A DNA stretch of 64,000 nucleotides, from NCBI GenBank assembly GCA_033063855.1, contig CP093831.1, forward strand, positions 21,638,001-21,702,000, read 5' to 3'. Under the pieces are notes generated by a model. It searched no databases and had not been told where the DNA came from. It worked only from the letters and a program-made list of their open reading frames with translations. Shown here one piece after another: positions 59,402-64,000 of the stretch (position 1 is its first letter; each line of letters begins with the position of its first letter). A program made the translations under genes and the position numbers. Source of the DNA: Smittia aterrima. Lineage: Eukaryota; Arthropoda; Insecta; Diptera; Chironomidae.

Positions 59402-60384
59402 TTGTCTTATTTCTTCAGATCACTATGACAGTAAACTTAGAAGTGTTCTCGTTTACCGCAAATTCTCCGCTTTTATTGAACAGTTCAATTTGAACTTAAG
59501 AATTGTTTTTATTGTATTTCTTAAAAACAAGTCTGTTTTGGGCACACGTTTTTAATTAATTATGCTCTTATCACAATTTTCTGAAAGGGAAATAAAAGAC
59601 TGAAGAGATGACTTAGGGTTACCTCCGACGAACACTTACTATTGTGAGTTTAATTTTAGTTTTTCTGAGCGCTTTAATTATTTTGCTTTTAGAAACTTGC
59701 TATGAAATTTACCTCCGTGGTCAGGGAAGCTCACAGTAGTAGCGTTCGTCGGAGCATCTTTAATCCTACAAAAACTAAACCTTCTTAAGAACGAATAATT
59801 TGCTCGTGTCGCAAAGATAACAAAAGTTCCACGCGCGTGTTGAAGAGCGTTTCTACGGATGTATAAACACGTGAATTAATCGACAAATAAGCGTGTTAAA
59901 TTATTAATGAAAACAGACAAAAGCCAACGACTTTCAGAGTATTCATCATCAAAGCTAAAACAGATCTGTCGGTGTGTTGTTTTATCGAATACTATAAATT
60001 ATAGTCTAAGACTATAATACAAGTAAAATTATGACTTAAAATTTAAAAAGAAGGTTTTAGGGAAAAAAATGAATTCTTGCAGAAAAAAAATTAAAGTTTA
60101 TGTTTTAAAGTCTAAATGCATTAGAAGTCTACTTTAAAATTCAAAGTAGAAAGTAAAAAAAACCAACAACGATGCCGATCATCAATCAATAAAAAGATTT
60201 GAACATGTTCAAGGCATGTTTTATTAGGAGTAAAACGAGTGGAATGAGCATGAGAAAATTATTAAGACTTAATGAACATATTTAGTTACACTTTGTGCGT
60301 GATTTTAGTTTACGGTTCTCATATTTATTATGTCCACTATTTGAAAACTGTATAAAGTCATATCAATTTGATTAATGCAAATTT
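59402..60384. other. Spacer with one MITE
   Basis: AT-rich. Apart from the MITE at 59623-59754 and a short inverted repeat near 59,990-60,020 (ATAAATTATAGTC / GACTATAAT), nothing is recognised. Confidence 0.5.
59623..59754 (+). mobile_element. MITE, family 3, intact
   Basis: 132 bp with imperfect 25-bp terminal inverted repeats starting CTCCGACGAAC and ending GTTCGTCGGAG. There is no coding capacity, and I could not identify a convincing target duplication. A decayed copy lies at 31757-31877. Confidence 0.75.
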
Positions 60385-61001
60385 TCATTTTGATCTCAGT
60401 CTAATTTTCACGATTTTCGTCTCAGAATTCCAGCACATTTCAATTTTCTTCTCCTTGTTTCCTTTTACAAACGACACGAGCTTGACGTATGAAATGAATA
60501 CGTAGCCATCTATGGGCATAAGTGATGCCAAGGTAAGATCTATTGTCGTCTTTTTAATGGAATAATTTCCAGGTTTGATGGGACATTCAAACGGAGGTTT
60601 AATTTGTTCAAAATTGGTTGAATAAAATGCATTCTTTTCTTTGAACTTCTTGCACATTTCTGGAAAGTTCAACGTTCTATAGCGATTGCATTTTGTCATG
60701 TTTAAATCGCATTGGTGAGATTCCAAAGATAAAGTAAGATTTCCAATGATTTCATATCTGACGAAAATTTCACCTGAAAATGTCATTTGATGGTTGAGAT
60801 TGTGCTTTGCCGTCGTCAAATCTACTTTCATCGAAAAATTTCCATTGCAGTTCTCCGATTTGATTGGCATATAGTCTCGCATCATGCGCTTTTAAGAAAA
60901 TGAGCTTATTCTTTGAAATTTGTTGATTTAATTTGATATTTACTTACTGAAGAATCAAGTTGATTTAGACAAATAACGATCATCACAACAAGAACCTTCA
61001 T
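60385..61001 (-). CDS. Small secreted protein, MD-2/DUF1091 (CheB-like) type
   Basis: Two exons (61001-60948, 60888-60385) joined in phase 0 give 185 residues. A signal peptide is seen (MKVLVVMIVICLNQLDSS). The mature part has six or more cysteines and a pattern typical of ML-like beta-sandwich lipid binders: a mid-protein PEMCKKFK, then PFECPIKPGNYSI, a hydrophobic LMPIDGYVFISYVKLV strand pair and a final EMCW. DUF1091 and CheB proteins of flies resemble GM2-activator and several are expressed in gustatory sensilla. The assignment rests on this pattern only. Its place beside the receptor/lipase array suggests a related lipid or pheromone role. Confidence 0.5.
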
Positions 61002-61209
61002 TGCTATTAAAATAAATATTTTGTTTTTACTTTATTTCTGAACAGAAAAATTATCAAAACGGAAATTACTTTTTAATTTCAATTTTAAATGAATGTTCAT
61101 TTTCAAAATATTTATTTGATCACGATCGTTCAGCAAAAGTTGAGCTAATGAAAAATATATTTTGTAAAAAGTGCTTTTAAATTGTTTCCTTAAAATCTTT
61201 GATTTCAGC

Positions 61210-61356
61210 ATGTCATCGTCAACTTTACAGACTCCACCTTCTGTCTCAAAGCTTTTTAATAAACGAGAAAATCGCCCTATGAGTTGCCTTACGTTTAACG
61301 AACATAATGCATTCAAACGTCAGCAAAGGGGGTATTTCAAATATCACTTCATTTGA
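61210..61356 (+). CDS. Possible 48-residue peptide gene or exon
   Basis: ATG directly after a TTTCAG acceptor-like sequence; the frame MSSSTLQTPPSVSKLFNKRE... ends at TGA 61354-61356. The composition looks protein-like, but an overlapping antisense frame of 94 codons exists and there is no family match. Could be noise. Confidence 0.2.
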   Translation: MSSSTLQTPPSVSKLFNKRENRPMSCLTFNEHNAFKRQQRGYFKYHFI

Positions 61357-61538
61357 GCATTCGTGTTCATAAATTTATCGATTTTCTGAAAACATCGTTG
61401 TTTTGCGGAAGGAAAAAAGAAAATTTCTAGTTAATCATGGCTTAATACAGTTTAATTTTTAAACTAAATTAATCTAAATTTAGTGAGGCATGTTGTGCAA
61501 TCAAGTCAAATAAGGAAAATAAATAAATCCTAGAGAAA

Positions 61539-64000
61539 ATGTGTGACATAGAAAATTGCGACTTGAATGGAAAAATCAATGGTAAGAATGACTTTAAAAT
61601 GCCTTTAAAACTAGCTCACAAGATTCTTCTCTTTAAGACAATGTCAAAGAACTTGACGATAAACAAAACATGACCAGCAGCGTAAGTAGCATCTTAGTTA
61701 ATGACGACACACCGACTCAAGATTCAGGAGTTCAGCTACTTGATTCCGAAACAGATTTGAACGATTCTATGATATCGAGTTCTGGCTTCGACTACGAAAA
61801 TTCACCGAATGATGCTAGATCATCAAGCGCAAATTGTGAAACAACCATTCCTGATCTTCTCATACCAATCAAGACAAAGAACTCTTTGTCGAAGAGCGAT
61901 ATCGAAAACAATAATGAAGATGAGAAAGTGACAGTGTATGGCGCTAATCCTGATCTAACATCATCAACTTTTGAAGCTGACAACATGATGTCGAGCATCC
62001 ACTCAACCTTTGATACCGAGAACACAGAGATTGTTTATCGGAGGAAGCTTAAGAAGCCAACAAAGTCTGCACCGAAGAAGAGAGTTTCATTCCACGAAGA
62101 TATTTTGAAGAGCACTCGAACCGATAATATTCATATTGAGCATGGATTCATTACATACAAAGGACGAAGTCAGAAGCCGAGCGCTCGATACTCATGGTCT
62201 GATTACAACAATCAAGAGCTCGACGCATTTGACGATGGAGAGAAAAGAAATCATGTTCATCATGTTTACAGGAATGCTTGTTCAGAGTTTCTTGATTACG
62301 GCAAAACTGAAGTTCCTGACGATGAAGCCGTTAAAGACAAATCAGGAGTTTTCGAATATCCAACTTTAAATGCAGAACGATTTTATCGTTGCAGCTGCTC
62401 TAGTTCTTCAAGTATCGAATCGGAGAGCTCTGGCGAAAACAATTCAAGCAACAGTAGCAGTGAATCGAAATCCGACGATAAACAAAGCTACAAACAATCA
62501 AAGTCAAGTTCATGTGACTGCATCGGAAACAATCCTAATAATATCGAAATTGGAAAGGGGACTTGCTTCTTTTCAGAACCAAACATCGGCAGGAGTGTGT
62601 GGAGTAAAGAGAAAAAGCCAAAGAACAGCTGCTTGAAAAAAGGAAAACAGACGAACGTTGTTCAAGAGAGAAAACTCGACAGCAGCGTGAAAAAATTCAA
62701 CATACATCAGATAAGCACAAACGTTATCAAGGATAATGGAAAAATGATTATAGGATCTTTGAAGGATATTTTTGGGATATCCTTGCCAGAGAGAGGAGTT
62801 CCAGAAGGTTCAGAAGACGCTCCAGAAGAATGCATTCCACAGGAGACTCATGAGAATGAGCGAGAAGATTTTTCATTTTTGAAAAAAGTCGGAATATTCA
62901 AGCCAAATCCAAGTAAAGTGCAAAAGCTTTCGAAGAGCTTAGATGGTGGTCTTGGAAAGCAACAGAAGAAATTTGTTCACAATGTGGACGAACAGCTACG
63001 AAGAGCAAACGAAGAGGATTTGTTTGCTTCGAGTTCGTCGAGTAGCCGCAAGAGCAGCCTGAAGACAGAAAGCTCAGTCGAGGAGAAGGAAGCGGACGAG
63101 GATTTAACGATTTCATGCGGAAATGCTCGAAACAAATTCATTATCAATTGCGAGAGCACAGTTTTCGAGCATACAGGCACGATCGAGATACCGGAATCTC
63201 AAGGGGGTTACACTCCGCCAGCTATCAACCACAATCCGTTTAAGAAGAAGCTAAGCAATCTCTTCAGCACCATCTCGGGAAGCAATCAAAAGTCTGAAAC
63301 CGATGATTTGGTAAATGATTTTGATCGGATGGAGGCGCGCAGTGAGGGAGAAGGCGAAGATGATTGTAGACAACTAATGGAGAGTAGCATCGTTTCCACT
63401 TCGAGCGAAATGAATTCATCAATCATTTCCGATATGAGCTCGAACACAACCAGTACCAACCATAATTATGACATTAAAGTGAGTAATGTCGAGATGGCGA
63501 AAAGATCTAAACATTTATCATCGCCAATGAGGCGAAAGCGCGAGCGTGTTAATCAAACTCGAATGAGTCCCGACTTGTTTAACTCATCGACAAGGCACGG
63601 CGGTAGCTTACTCTCCGAAGATTTTGACGATATTTTAACAGTCACCACCGATACCACTGATAAAATGGCTGATGACATCGTTATTGTCGATTATTCCGAT
63701 GTGAGAAATGCGATGGAAAGCGTAAGCAATCCTTGCTCGAATAGCTATTATCTTAAATTACCATCGATTATGACTTCTTCCACTACTTCAACGTCGTCAA
63801 AGACCTCGCTGATAAATAGATTTTTGAGGAATGTGACACAAAAGAAAATCTTGGAAGCATCCATCAAACGAAACAACTTTTTCCAAGCAAAACTCAAGAA
63901 CGAAAAGAAACTTTTTGGTGGAAATTTGTACGTGAAAGGAGTCAAGCCAAAGGACGAGTCCATTATCAAAAATCTTAATGCTGAAATTGACATGGAAATT
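61539..64000 (+). CDS. Large Ser-rich disordered protein with RVxF motif, 5' part (runs off window)
   Basis: Exon 1 at 61539-61581 (MCDIENCDLNGKIN) joins exon 2 at 61638 in frame, and exon 2 stays open to the right edge (about 800 codons in total) without a stop. The protein is acidic and Ser/Asn-rich with several low-complexity runs. A conserved-looking block near residues 160-190 reads KKRVSFHEDILKST followed by IEHGFITYKG; RVSF is a textbook protein phosphatase 1 docking motif. Other ordered-looking bits are IGSLKDIFGISLPERG and NPFKKKLSNLFSTISG. I do not recognise the gene. Likely a cytoplasmic or nuclear scaffold or regulator. Confidence 0.8.

Noticed and set aside
1..64000. tRNA, rRNA or microRNA genes
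   Set aside because: I found no cloverleaf with conserved A/B boxes, no rRNA core and no convincing miRNA hairpin by eye; a covariance-model scan would be needed to exclude them.

Overview
The window is nuclear DNA of an insect, most likely a nematoceran dipteran such as a midge or mosquito relative. Genes have many very short introns of about 55-250 bp with GTAAG/GTGAG donors and TTTCAG/TTTTAG acceptors, intergenic DNA is AT-rich, and the recognisable proteins (Codanin-1/discs lost, lodestar, a YTHDF reader, spartin, divergent ionotropic receptors) have insect-type architecture. The species assignment is inference.

Region 1 (1-25.2 kb) is a conserved housekeeping block. It holds the 5' part of a LYST/Mauve-like gene (-), sharing a 336-bp divergent promoter region with lodestar/TTF2 (+). 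A 5.4-kb stretch without a convincing gene follows, lying between two convergent 3' ends. Then come Codanin-1 (-), a small membrane coiled-coil protein (-), a YTHDF m6A reader (+), complex I subunit NDUFA2/B8 (+) and spartin (+). Gene models were rebuilt by hand from splice signals and reading-frame continuity.

Region 2 (24.9-59.4 kb) is a tandem array on the minus strand of two alternating families: divergent ionotropic receptors (IR1-IR4) and secreted acid-lipase-like proteins (LipA-LipG). The core unit is about 6.05 kb and carries along the last ~80 codons of spartin as a passenger, so a spartin tail reappears at 30,990 and 47,996. A second lipase subfamily (LipC, LipF, LipG) lies next to these units. 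In all six complete lipase copies the nucleophile serine of the GHSQG elbow is glycine, so the family consists of predicted dead enzymes. IR1 and IR3 look intact, IR2 has a 5-bp deletion, IR4 has two nonsense codons, and LipD is truncated and carries a templated insertion.

Mobile DNA is concentrated in the array. There is a 5'-truncated LINE with a 14-bp target duplication, a 3.36-kb element of unknown class (also a 14-bp duplication) containing five 59-bp hairpin modules, a TA-flanked MITE, an 8-bp-duplication (hAT-type) MITE, and a third MITE family in one intact and one decayed copy. The 3' flank of every IR is itself a decayed LINE tail.

Region 3 (60.3-64 kb) holds a small secreted protein resembling MD-2/DUF1091 (CheB-like) proteins (-), and the start of a long, low-complexity, serine-rich protein gene with an RVxF phosphatase-docking motif (+) that runs off the right edge. 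The array plus the adjacent ML-like protein suggests a lipid or contact-chemosensory locus: receptors paired with secreted, non-catalytic lipid-binding proteins.
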